DNA of 64,000 nt, from assembly GCA_034359265.1 (NCBI GenBank), contig CP136892.1:10154501-10218500 (forward strand). Reading direction: 5' to 3'. Position 1 is the stretch's first letter. Every line of letters starts with the position of its first letter. Positions 1-11,324 of this stretch are shown here, one piece after another. Under the pieces are notes generated by a model. It had not been told where the DNA came from. It did no database searches and saw only the letters and a list, made by a program, of their open reading frames with translations. Origin of the DNA: Canna indica (Eukaryota > Streptophyta > Magnoliopsida > Zingiberales > Cannaceae). The translations under genes were made by a program, and so were the position numbers.

Positions 1-36
1 CACCCCCCCTTCTAGTGTGGCCATTTCACCAACATT

Positions 37-50
37 TGGTATCAGAGCAG
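37..50 (+). other. Primer-binding site of the gag-only retroelement
   Basis: TGGTATCAGAGCAG is the usual plant Copia primer-binding site, complementary to the 3' end of initiator tRNA-Met. It follows a short tail ending ACA, which is probably the last bases of the 5' LTR. Confidence 0.75.
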
Positions 51-128
51 GTCATGGATTGAGGTTTCCTCATCTCGTCTACATCTTGCCTCCATCCTGA
101 AAATAATGACACTAGAGTATAACATTTG

Positions 129-1567
129 CACCACCTAGGTTTGATGAGGTAAATTTTGGTATTTGGAAGAGTGGGATGTATACATTTCTTAAAACACAAA
201 GTTTAGATCTACGGTGCATGCTAAAGAATGAATATGTTGAGCCCATCGTTGACATTAATGGTAGGACTCAAGAACAAGTTAGATTATTTGAATTGAATGC
301 TAAAACAACACACTTTCTATATTGCTCATTCTCAAATGATATACTTGAAAAAGTTATGCATTGTTCATCCGCATTCGACATTTGGGCTTTTTTAAACATG
401 TTTTATGATTATGCAAAAATCGAGGAGCTTATTACTTTAAATGAAGGAGGTGATGAAAATTGTTATACCTCTAGTCCTAATGAAGTTTTTGATGCCCAAA
501 GCTCATCTAGTCAAAGGAACATCAAAAACCGGAAAAGAAAACTTAGGTGCTTCCTTTGCCAAGAGAAGGGACACAAGAAGAAGAATTGTTCACTCTTGAA
601 GAAAAAATCTAAAAAGAAGAATTGTGCTTCCTCATCCACATGCAAATCAAGTGAAGCAACCTCTAGAAATGAGGATGAAGCTACATCAAACTTTTGCCTC
701 ATGGGTCTTCGAGATGAGGTATATTCTTCATCTTCTAGTTATGTTCAAAATGTTAATGATAGTGATTCTAGTAGCTCTAAATCCATTGATATGTCGTATG
801 AAGAACTACTAGAAGAATATAAAAAGATGTATGACAATTGCTCATGAAAAAGAATAAGGAAAATAGGAAATTAAAGAAGAAAAATTTAAGGCTTAGTTCT
901 TATGTGCATGAATTAGAAAATGAAAAATTGAATACTAGCTCTTTTAATTCTTGCCATGATGTTTTAAAAATTGAAATTAAGGACTTAAAATATAGAAATG
1001 AAGAATTAGAAATTGAAAATGATGAGTTGTTAATTATGATTTCAAAAATTAGAAATGAAAATGAGAACACGAAAAATAATGTGAATCTCAATGGTAAGGA
1101 TTGTACAAATGATTTCAAATTTGAGCATGATATTTTGGGAAATGAAAATTGCTTGTTGAAATCTCAAATACAAGCTTTACATAAATTCATTAATAACTTA
1201 AAAAATGAGGTTGTTTTCTTGAGTAGGAAAATTAGTAATTTATCACATGCTTCATCTTTAAGAAATCCTAGAAAGAAAAATGTTTCATCTAAGAATGCCC
1301 ATGCTCATCATGTTTTCCATGCCAAGGATTCTAACATTAGACCCCATATTCATAAGAATGGTAAATTAAAAGAAAGAATTTCATGGTAATTGCTTTTGTT
1401 GTGCCATATATATATGAGCATGTAATTTATAATTGTGCTTTTAAAGTGAACCCTAGTGTTGTTAAGACACTTTGGGTACCTAAGCCCACTAACCCTCGAG
1501 AACCCAAAGGGATTTGGGTACCAAAAGTATCATGTTCTCTTATAGGGAGAGCTACCACACAAGGGTA
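129..1567 (+). pseudogene. Copia gag remnant with CCHC zinc knuckle and coiled coil
   Basis: A gag-like N-terminal region (about 129-410) is followed by a CCHC knuckle reading CFLCQEKGHKKKNC at about 549-590. Next comes a Ser-rich stretch, then a long Lys/Glu/Asn-rich segment in another frame (838-1389) that should form a coiled coil. A tail with two WVPK-type motifs lies at 1471-1530, as seen in SIRE-like Copia gag proteins. The frame changes near 838-847 and again near 1385, so no single open frame spans it. In functional elements Gag packages the RNA in cytoplasmic particles. Assignment to Copia rests on the knuckle, the WVPK motifs and the primer-binding site; no pol domain is available to confirm it. 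Confidence 0.7.
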
Positions 1568-2399
1568 AAGAGAAATGAAATATTGAAGTTGACCTTGGAT
1601 CCAAATGAGAAATCTCCAAGAGGTTGAAACTTCAATCTATCATGATACCATAGGTATGAAAATTTGCATCAAATACTTTGGTATCATCTCCTATATGTAC
1701 CCACTTGCTTAAATTATGGCTGGAGATTTGATATATATGCTTAATATTAGTAGATTTTCCGCTCTTGATAAGTTTCAAAAATGCTTTTTGATTTTTGATT
1801 TTCAGTCTCTTCGGAGACCTATGTAGCCTATAACGGGCTAATGTGATATTGCGGTTCTAAATCATAGGCTCATTGTGGTCTTTCAGTTTTCAACCAATAG
1901 GAAGGGTTGGATATCATATTTTCATTTATATTCTATTTGTGATCTCTTAAAATTCGTTTTGGTATAACTCGATTTCATTTTGAAACGAATTTGAAACTAT
2001 TTAGCAAAGTAGACTTTGATATCGATATGTGATTTTTCCTCTTTGCTAATTAGTATGATAACTTGCTTGGTGTATTTTCATTATAGAACTAATGAAGTTC
2101 ACTTGCAAGTTATAAGAATAATTAAGAATGGAAGACTATGTCAATGAAAAATAAAAAGTTTGGCTAAATTCGCATGGAAGAGGTTATGTCTTTGGTTATT
2201 GCAAATATCTAGTCTAATACCTCAATTTTATTGGTGCCTCTATACTAATTCTTGAAATTGCATGTTAAATTCTTGAAATTTCATGAGTATGAAGAATTTT
2301 AGGACTTAGACAAATTTCATTGAATGAAAATTATGCTAGACCAAAACTTGTCATTAGAGACCTCCTTTCTAAGTTCAAACTCATGCAACATGTTTAGAG
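1568..2399. other. Non-coding spacer of the retroelement
   Basis: AT-rich sequence with no open frame of note. I see no gene here; it is the internal non-coding part of the gag-only element. Confidence 0.5.
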
Positions 2400-2407
2400 A
2401 CACACAT

Positions 2408-3083
2408 AGGGATGACAATATTACCCGTACCCGCGGATACCTGCGGATATTTACCTGACACGAGTCGGGTATGAGAAACATATTATACCCACGGGTACGG
2501 GTACGGGTATAAATTTTTACCCATTTAATAAACGGGTACGGGTATGGATACTATACTATCTACACCCGCGGATACCTGCTACTCGCCAATATATATGAAA
2601 AATTAAATTTATAACTTTATATATTAATATCTAATGAAAAGTTTAAAAATAAATCTAAATATAATATATTTAATTTTAGGATATCAATTTCCAACTTTAG
2701 TTGAAAGTACGTACTTTGATTTTAAATTTAATTTTGGTTCTAAATTTAATGTTGCATAAATGATTATTGTTATTTCTTAAGATAATTTTATGATTTAGAA
2801 TTTAATTGTTACATAGTTTATTTTATGAATTAATGTTTCTCAATCAAATTATTAATAGTGGAGAAATGAGAATCATTGGTGGTATACTATTATAATAAAA
2901 TGAAAATTATTGTCATATATTAAATGGGTATCCGAGGATATCCGCGGGTATCAATTACCCACGAGGGTACGGGTGACAGATACCCATCACGAGTGCGGGT
3001 GCCGGTACGTACGGGAGACAAGTTTAGTAAACGGGTGCGGGTGTGGCACTATCCGTACTGAACCCGCCCCGTTGACATCCCTT
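2408..3083. mobile_element. hAT-like non-autonomous element
   Basis: The ends are imperfect inverted repeats (AGGGATGACAA at the left, TTGACATCCCTT at the right). They are flanked by ACACACAT (2400-2407) and ATACACAT (3084-3091), an 8-bp target duplication with one mismatch. Both ends are rich in short repeats such as GGGTACGGGTA and its complement. No coding region is visible. The 8-bp duplication and AGGG-type ends point to the hAT superfamily. Confidence 0.6.
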
Positions 3084-3237
3084 ATACACATGACATGCTT
3101 CTAGGTGTTTAGATTTGAAAATTCATGTGTAGATCAACAAGATGATAACTAGTTGGTCTTAAGAGACCTAAACTTGAGTAGATTTGACTAAAGTCAACAA
3201 ATTGACTTAGAAACATCATTTAACACTACTAGAAACT

Positions 3238-3530
3238 AGGTCTTCAGCAACGGCTATCAGCAACGGCCGCTCAAGCCGTTGCTATTTGCAACGGCATTCT
3301 TACGGCCGCCCGAGCCGTTGCAGATATTTGTATCTGCAACGGCGTTCTAACGGACACCCGAGCCGTTGCGGATTATTTTAATTATCAGTAACGGCTTTCT
3401 AACGGAAAGGCGAGCCGTTGCTGATAATTAAAATATCAGCAACGGCTTTCTAACGGACAAGTGAGCCGTTGCTGATGATAACTTATCAGCAACGGCTTTC
3501 TAACGGGCGAGTGAGCCGTTGCTGATAAGT
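3238..3530. repeat. Left subterminal repeats of CACTA copy 1
   Basis: The motif CAGCAACGGC and its complement GCCGTTGCTG recur in successive modules of roughly 50-60 bp. Each module reads as an imperfect palindrome: motif, then a TTCTAACGG-type centre, then inverted motif. In En/Spm, subterminal motif arrays bind the TnpA-type protein. I infer the same role here; the motif differs from the maize one. Confidence 0.8.
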
Positions 3531-3952
3531 TTATATAGGGCACGCTCTCGCGCCCGACCCTTCTTCCTTCCGCTGTTGCCGCCGCCGCTGCTGCCGACGC
3601 CGACGACGCCTCTTCCTCCTCCCGCTGCTGCCGACTTGTTCAGGTATGTTGATCGGCCGGCCGTCTCTTCCCGTTGCGGCCGGCGGGAATCAATCCGACC
3701 GAAACCCTATTTCTAGGGTTTCGGCCGGCGGCGGTCGGCCGATGGCCACCGTCGGACCTTCTACAGTGGTCGGACAGTGTGTCCGGCCACTGTATGCCGG
3801 CGCCGGAGGGTGGACTCCGGCGCCGGAATTTATAATTATATATATATATTATATTGTTTTATAATTGTCAATTAATTGTTTTATAATTGTTAATTAATTG
3901 TTTAGATTAATTATTTAATTTGTTAGATTAATTATTAGGGTTTAGATTAATT

Positions 3953-4165
3953 TTGGACGCGCGCCGGTTTGTCCACTTCGGACGCGCACCGGAATCGTCC
4001 AATTCGGAATCGCGCCGGAATCGTCCACTTCGGACGCGCGCCGAAATCGTCCAATTCGGACTCGCGCCATAATCGTCCACTTCGGACGCGCACCGGAATC
4101 GTCCAATTCGGACTCGCGCCGGAATCGTCCACTTCGGACGCGCGCCGAAATCGTCCAATATGGAC
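3953..4165. repeat. 26-bp minisatellite, about eight units
   Basis: Units of 26 bp run head to tail, alternating GGACGCGC- and GGACTCGC-type starts with ATCGTCCA followed by ATTC or CTTC. The array opens several overlapping frames that are repeat artefacts. The sister CACTA copy lacks it: there the flanking sequences are joined near 61371-61385. It lies between the left subterminal region and the transposase gene. Confidence 0.85.
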
Positions 4166-4372
4166 TCGAACTGTCTCGAAACATTTAGAAAATAATCATC
4201 CATCCGACGAGTTGATATGTTTCACGTACGCATCGACGAATCGGATATGATTTAGCAAAACCTTAGATCCGTTCGGGAATTGTATGTTCGTGTAAAAGAA
4301 GTAGATGATCTTTTATACGACGTACAATTCTTGAATTGTCCCTGATTGGACAATTTGGGAATATAGTTATTT

Positions 4373-4548
4373 GTACTGCACTTACGTTTTTATTTTAACT
4401 ATTAACTAATTATTCTAAAATTCGGCAACATCTCTCTTGTTCTCCGATACGCGCCCAGATGATATGCGTATTCGGAGAACTGTAGGGAGATGCTGTCGAA
4501 ATTTAGAATAATTAGTTAACAGTTAAAATAAAAACGTAAGTGCAGTAC
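4373..4548. repeat. Long inverted repeat (hairpin) upstream of TNP2
   Basis: The left arm begins GTACTGCACTTACG and the right arm ends CGTAAGTGCAGTAC. Pairing runs nearly uninterrupted for about 80 bp per arm around a short centre, and weaker pairing extends outward to about 4355 and 4568. It lies about 80 bp before the TNP2 ATG. The same 176-bp structure is present in the sister copy (60981-61156). It could fold as a transcript or bind protein as DNA; the sequence does not decide this. Confidence 0.85.
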
Positions 4549-4629
4549 GAATAACATAAATCCCGAATGGAATAGGACAATCTCACCTAAAGACATTAAC
4601 CAAAGAAATTGTCATTGATTGACAGAATC

Positions 4630-7600
4630 ATGTCGGCTGATCGAAGTTGGATGTACCGACGTCTTGATCGTGGAGCTTTAACGAATGAGTTTCGATTAGG
4701 CGTAACGTACTTCCTAAATTTCGCCTATTCGAATCGGAATTTCGTTAGCATGGGTGATCAAATCCGATGTCCGTGCCGCATTTGTTCAAATGGACGATTT
4801 TTGGATCGGGAGACTGTCACTCTGCATCTATATAGCAAAGGATTTGCACCAAGATATTTTCTATGGACTTGTCACGGGGAGTCACGCGAAGTCGGGACGT
4901 CGAGCAATCCTGTCGTTCAGACATATGGTGAATCTTCCTCTGCTGGTGCTTCTTCATCCGGTCAATGTAATCCCTATAGAACTATGATACTTGATAGTCT
5001 TGGGGGTCAATTCCGCCTGAATGATAATGTTGATCGGCCAGTTCTTCAGACATCAGTCCCACCAGATACTACAGCGGTTGGTATCACAGAAGTAGGGGCT
5101 GCGGTAGAGATTGAATTACCGAATAAAGAAGCTGCAGAATTTTACGAGATGTTGAAAGCTGCCGATGAACCTTTGTATGAGAATTGTCCTAAATACACTA
5201 GGTTTTCAGCAATGACACAGCTCTTAAACATCAAGGCCGATTGTAATATCAGCGGAGTTGCGTATGATCGGATTGCTGGATTGATTAATGGAATGCTGCC
5301 TACTGATAACAAGTTTGAGCCTACTTTTTATAAGACAAAAAAGTTAATGAGAAAATTGGGGCTTGGGTACGAAAAAATACACGCGTGCCAAAATAACTGC
5401 ATTTTATATTATAAAGAAAATGTGCAGTTGGATAAATGCCCTGTATGTCAACACCCTCGTTACAAGGAGAAGAAATCGGTCCGACAGAAAAATATCCCGT
5501 TTAAGGTGCTTCGGTATTTTCCACTAACACCGAGGCTTCAAAGATTATTCATGTCGGAAAAGACAGCCCCTACATGAGTTGGCATGCAAGAAGTCGTGAT
5601 GATACAGTAATGACTCATCCATCTGACAGTGAAGCATGGAAACATTTGGATACATGTTATCCTTCATTTGCTAGGGATACTAGAAATATCAGATTGGGAT
5701 TGTGCACAGATGGTTTTAATCCGTTTGGACATTCTGCAACTCCTTATTCAGTTTGGCCAGTGCTGCTGACAGTTTATAATTTGCCACCGTCAATGTGCAT
5801 GAAAGATGAATTTATTTATCTTTCGATGATTATTCCGGGTCCTAAGGGTCCGCGAAAAGAAATTGACATATTTCTCAGACCCTTGATAGATGAATTGAAA
5901 ACATTGTGGACTGAGGGAGCTGTCACTTATGATTGTCATCGGAAGCAAAACTTCAATTTAAAGGCCGCGGTCTTGTGGACAATCAATGATTTCCCCGCGT
6001 ACGGCATGTTGTCGGGTTGGAGCACTCACGGCCGACTCTCTTGCCCGTATTGTATGGAACACTCTAAATCAATCAGTCTTCAGAACGGACGAAAAATCTC
6101 ATTCTTTGATTGTCATCGTCGATTCCTACCGGTTAATCACCAGTATCGAAGGAATCGTAATAAATTTACTAAGGGCAGAGTCGAAAGAGATGGGCCACCA
6201 CCGATGTTGTCTGGTGAACAAATGTTAGCACGTGTTTCAGCACTTCCAGATATAGTATTTGGTCACAATGAAAGAGTGTCAGGTTTTGGCCAAACACACA
6301 ACTGGGTGAAAAAAAGTATCTTTTGGGAATTGCCCTATTGGAGTTCATTATTGATTCGACATAATTTAGATGTCATGCACATTGAAAAAAATGTGTTTGA
6401 TAATATTTTCAACACTTTGATGGATATTTCTGGAAAAACTAAAGATAATGTCAAAGCCCGACATGATCTGAAAATACTTTGTAAAAGACCAGAGTTGGAG
6501 TTACAAGAGGTCAACGGACGATATCTGAAACCGAAGGCCCTATATGTGTTAAATAAACAACAGATCAAAGATGTTTGTCAATGGGTAAAAGAACTCAGAT
6601 TACCCGATGGATATGCTTCAAACTTATCTCGATGTGTGAACGTCGATGATTGCAAAATATCAGGGAAGAAGAGCCATGATTGTCATGTATTCATGCAGAG
6701 ATTACTTCCGATCGCATTTCGAGATCTTCTACCTGATAATATTTGGGGTCCGTTGACTGAATTAAGTATGTTTTTTAGAAGCATCTGTGCAAATGTCATT
6801 CGAGTCGAAGATATGTCTACACTTGAAAATAATATTGTTGAAATCATATGCAAGCTGGAGCAGTTTTTCCCTCCTGCATTTTTTGACTCGATGGAGCATC
6901 TACCGATACACTTGGCATACGAGGCACGAGTTGGTGGCCCCGTTCAATATCGGTGGATGTACTTATTTGAAAGATACATGAATCGTCTGAAGAAAAAAGT
7001 AAAGAACACCGCAGCTGTTGAAGGATCAATATCTGAATTGTATATCATCCAAGAAATTTCAACATTCTGCTCATTTTACTTTGAATCGACGGTACAGACA
7101 ATATTTGATCGTCTTCCACGTAACGACGACGGGGGTGTTCGACATTCAGATGGACGTTTAAATATATTTTGTCACTCTGGTCGTGCTTTTGGTTCTCGTC
7201 CATCTCGACACTTAAGCGATGAAGAGTATCATTTGGCACACTTGTATGTATTACTCAATTGTCCAGAGATTGAACAATTCATTGAAATATTTGACATTGA
7301 GATGGTGCAAAAATACTCTATTCACAACGATCAAGAATTGGAGAGATTACGGAATCGTGATTTCCCTACTTGGATTCAGACTTACAACAAAGATCACAGA
7401 GCTGAAATAGATGAAAGAATATTTGAGTTTGTTAGTGGACCATCGCGACTTGTGTCGTGCTATAGCGGATATTTTGTTAACGGGTATAAATTTCACACGG
7501 TTGAATATTCATTTACAAAGAAGACGATGAATGCTGGGGTCTGCGTGAAAGGGACAACCTATGTTGAATGTGATATGGATTTTTATGGACTGGTGGAAGA

Positions 7601-8099
7601 AGTGATAGAGTTGCACTACTTCGGCTTGAAATCAGTGATCCTATTTAGATGTCATTGGTTCGATACAACAGAAAGGGGCATGAAAGTTCATCCAAAATAC
7701 AAACTTGTTGAGATTAATTACAAATCGAAATTGGCAGCAAATGAGCCTTTTATATTGGCATCACAAGCCGAACAAGTATATTACGCGAAGTATTCGGCTC
7801 GAAATAAAGATAGAGCAGATTGGCGTGTAGTCTGTAAGACAAAAGGTAGAGTAAAAATTGATCCGATAGTAGGAGAAAATGATCCTCCTGGTTTCTATCA
7901 AGAAGATGATCTTCCTGCTGTGGATCGTATTATTCCAATACTCGAGGATGCAGACACAACGTCAATTCAATTAGAAGTTGAATATGCTGATGATGACGAT
8001 CAAGAAATTGATGAAGCTGGAGATGAAGAAGATGAAGAAGAGGAAGAAGAGGAAGAAGAAGAAGAATTCGAAGACTATTATTCAGATGATGAGGAATAA
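4630..8099 (+). pseudogene. TNP2-type CACTA transposase, one frameshift
   Basis: The start chosen is the ATG giving MSADRSWMYRRL, the typical beginning of the transposase-associated domain, with a Cys-rich RCPCRICSNGRF segment. The Tnp2 transposase core, DUF4218-like and DUF4216-like regions follow in order, as in other plant CACTA transposases. The protein ends in a long Asp/Glu tail (about 7990-8095). The only break I see is near 5570, where a run of four C replaces the five C of the sister copy, shifting frame and stopping at 5575-5577. The downstream frame then runs open for 841 codons. TNP2 proteins bind the element ends and catalyse excision and insertion in the nucleus. A functional product would need the frameshift bypassed. 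Confidence 0.9.
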
Positions 8100-8176
8100 T
8101 TGTAAAGTATATATATTTTATTAAATATATCTCTACTATTTATACAATAATCTGATTATATGTCTGTTCGACAGAT

Positions 8177-9682
8177 ATGTCTGGTCGTGGTTATCGACGC
8201 AGGAGAGCTTCGGAATCTCCGATCGGTGAGACTCCAGCACTTACTCATGCTGCTGATCCTCATGAGGATGATACTGCCGAGGCTAGTACATCCAGACGCA
8301 GGCGGCCACGCGGGCCGAACAGGTGGCAGCCTCCACCAGCCACAGAGTCACGTAGATTAATTAGCGTGATTGGGGAGCGGTAATATATCATGAATTATGA
8401 ATCATTACAAATTCATTATATCATAATATAATATTAAAATTTATTTTTGTTGTGCAGGTTCGAGCAAGAAGAAGTGCCGAGGAGCATTTCTTCTACTATT
8501 CGACGATACATGCACGGGGCATGGCCTACGTGGTCTCACGTGCCTAGCGAGCACGTCGACATGTTATGGCACGAGTTTGAGACACGTATTATTATTATTT
8601 TTTACATGCATGATGATATATTAATATTGGTACTAATATTATTATTTTGCAGGCTCGCTATACATGGGCCGAGAACCAGAGGCCCTTCATTTACGCTGCC
8701 TGGGAGGCTATTTCCCGGGCAAGGTACAATGGGCAGCTGGGGCAGGCTCGGTCCCAAGCGATGGCCCGAGCTGGGACCACTAACATCGCGGAGACTCGGG
8801 GATACGGCCCCGGTTGGATTACTCCGGATATATGGGACCAGCTCGTGGGGATATGGTCGACGGATCGATGACAGGAGGTTTCTTGGAATGCGGCTAGAAA
8901 TCGCATGTCGGGGGGAGCAGCGAGTCACACCGGCGGCTCTGTTGCATTTGCAGTGCACGCGAACCGTATGGTAAGTATATCTTTTATTTGTTACTATGTG
9001 TACTAATTAATGTATTTGTTTTGTAAATGTAGACGACGGTGTCGGATGACGGGAGTGTCCAGCAACCCTCCCCGATGGCGGTGTTTGAGCGGACTCACCG
9101 TCGAGCACATGGGACGGGGGAGTACATCGACAACCGCGCTGCATACATTATGGTAATTATATATTTGTTTAAATTATTCATTATATATTTATAATTTAAG
9201 TTCTATGATAAATATTAAATAAAAAATCAAACTCGAGTAGGAGACCTACAGCCAGACGGTGGTACAGCGCGGGGTACCCCCGAGGACTTTGACGCAGCAT
9301 CGTGGGTCGAGGCCGCAGGTGGCTGGGACCATGGCCGCGTATATGGCTCCGCAGATAGTGGTCATGCGCGAGCCGTACTAGGGCCACTTGGGCACCGACC
9401 CCTCCGGTCGCTGGTGAGCGGCCGTCCACCTCTAGATCCAGTTATGATCATACTAGCAGAATAAGGACTCTAGAGGAGACGGTCGCGCGTCAGACTGAGA
9501 TGATGGAGCGCCAGAGTCAGATGATGGTGAATATACAAGCTATGCTACGCAACATGTCAGGTCATCCCGAAGCAGGCATCTCTTCGGCATCATCTAATCC
9601 ATCGTCCTCGAGTCAGTCCACGCCGGTGTACACTCAAGCACTCCAGACCCCGCCATATGATCCAGACCATCCTCCATCGTGA
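8177..9682 (+). pseudogene. TNP1-like second CACTA gene, spliced and broken
   Basis: Five exons can be proposed from splice signals: 8177-8379, 8458 to about 8590, 8653-8970, 9033-9152 and 9241-9682. The product has a basic N-terminus (MSGRGYRRRR), a Trp/Tyr-rich middle, a segment resembling the plant En/Spm TNP1 (Transposase_24) family, and a C-terminal Gln/Met heptad-like stretch. In En/Spm the second protein binds subterminal motifs. Compared with the sister copy, this one has a TGG-to-TGA stop in exon 3 (about 8869) and a missing G in a G run near 9273. It is therefore probably non-functional. Family assignment is moderate. Confidence 0.65.
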
Positions 9683-9967
9683 TCGTGAGATTTTTTGTTT
9701 GGATATTGAACTTGTTATTGAGATATTGAACTTGTTTAACTTATTTTGTTTGGATATTGATACTTCAATTTTGCATTTGAATTGTTTTTATACTATCGTG
9801 GATAATTATCAATATAAATATAATTGTTTTGATGTATATCTTGGTGTGTTTGTGATGTGTGAATGAATGTGTGTATGAGGGTATGGGTGTGTGAGTTATG
9901 TATAAGATAATGTATCAATGTATCAATGGAAATTTGAAAATTTCAATTTTTCTGTTCCCAGGTATAC

Positions 9968-10315
9968 GTCATCAGCAACGGCTTTCCCACGGCCTTCCGT
10001 GGGAAAGCCGTTGCTAAAAGTGTATCGAAAGCCGTTGCTGATGACCTACAACAACGACTTTGCTACGGACTCAGCGGCCGTTGCTATGAATGTTATCAGC
10101 AACGGCTCCGTGTCTGTGGCAAAACCGTTGCTGATAATATTTTTAGCGACGGCCTGAGCGGCCGTTGCTGATAATGTTTTGAGCGACGGCCCGAGCGGCC
10201 GTTGCTGATCCGTTGCTAAGTCATCAGCAACGCGACTTTCTGTCACGACTGTATTGCAACGGCGCGGCCGTTGCTGATTCTCTTCAGCAACGGCATCAGT
10301 CGTTGCTGATGACCA
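9968..10315. repeat. Right subterminal repeats of CACTA copy 1
   Basis: The same CAGCAACGGC / GCCGTTGCTG motif recurs in both orientations up to a few bases from the right terminus. Spacing is less regular than at the left end and several units carry GCGACGGC variants. Confidence 0.8.
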
Positions 10316-10329
10316 TTTTTCTAGTAGTG

Positions 10330-11324
10330 TAAGGTCCAAACTTCACAAACATGTTTAGATTTACTCATGTTAGGTATATATGTGTCTAAGTTTAAAAAAC
10401 CATGAGTAAAAGTTGAAATTTGATAGTTAGCAATTTCATGATATCATACTTATTTTTTTATTGAAATCATGCTAAGTTGAAATCTTAGGTAAATGACATT
10501 ATTTTCATCTCAAACATGACATACATGTTTTAAATGCTCATATCTTGGTATTTTGAAAGTTTGAATGAAATCTAAAAATGTCATAAAAATTTCTAGTTAT
10601 TTACAAAAATGCCACTAGAACTCAATGGATTTTAGAAAAAATGTATAAAAATGATTTTTTTGTTGATTCTTGAATCTGCATCTTCCTTGAAAAATCTATT
10701 TTATGGCATAAAAATTTCAAAAATCTTGAGTATGAATATGATTTGTTATGGGTTTTTAAAATTGAATTTCAAAATCTTGAAGTATCGTTCTTCCCAACTG
10801 CTTATTTTTAATTTGATACTTTGAATTTTCGTCCAATTTTCAAACGAGACTTCAAGTTTCATATCATAATTAATTTTTTGGTATCGTTCTACTCTTTGTG
10901 TGAGAAAAATAATTTCTAAAATAATTTTTAACTTCTTACTTGAAAATATTGATACTTGGATTAATGCATTATTCCTAGTTTTTGGAGTTTATCATTTCTT
11001 GACATCATGTATTACTTAGTCTCACATTAAAGTTGATGTTTTCATCCCTTGAGTTGAGATCTTCTTGATTCATGAAAAATAATTTTTAGAGTCTCAACTT
11101 TAACTATAAGTTGACTTCTCTCGTTCTTTTTAAGTGATGTCAAAAGGGGAGAAAAATATAGGTAAAAAGAGAATAAAATATAGGAAAACCATGCATATAG
11201 ATAGAGAAGTTTATTTTCATAGATATGCATGTTGATAGGGGGAGAAATCCCTTGGTTGATATCCTTTATGCTTTATTATATATATTTTCTTAAGAATGTT
11301 TGTCATCATAAAAAAAGGGGAGAT
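10330..11324. other. Retroelement spacer and polypurine tract
   Basis: AT-rich non-coding continuation of the gag-only element on the far side of the CACTA insertion. It ends in the purine run AAAAAAGGGGAGA at about 11310-11323, the expected plus-strand priming site just before the 3' LTR. No gene seen. Confidence 0.6.

Larger units (their letters stand above)
3224..10329 (+). mobile_element. CACTA (En/Spm) transposon, copy 1
   Basis: The termini are CACTACTAGAAA and its reverse complement TTTCTAGTAGTG, flanked on both sides by the 3-bp duplication TAA (3221-3223 and 10330-10332). These are hallmarks of CACTA elements. Inside are left subterminal repeats, a minisatellite, a long hairpin, a TNP2-type transposase gene, a TNP1-like gene and right subterminal repeats. 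It is 7106 bp long and inserted in the spacer of the gag-only retroelement. A sister copy lies inverted at 55150-61924. Confidence 0.95.

Noticed and set aside
3953..4165. Regular array with CRISPR-like look
   Set aside because: Units abut without unique spacers and the genome is a plant's; it is a minisatellite.
3928..4250. Overlapping open frames of 60-90 codons on both strands
   Set aside because: They arise from the 26-bp minisatellite; the unit length makes several frames open at once and the products are repeats.
4609..4629. Earlier in-frame start for TNP2 giving MSLIDRI
   Set aside because: The codon there is TTG, not ATG; the ATG at 4630 fits the family start MSADRSWMYRRL.
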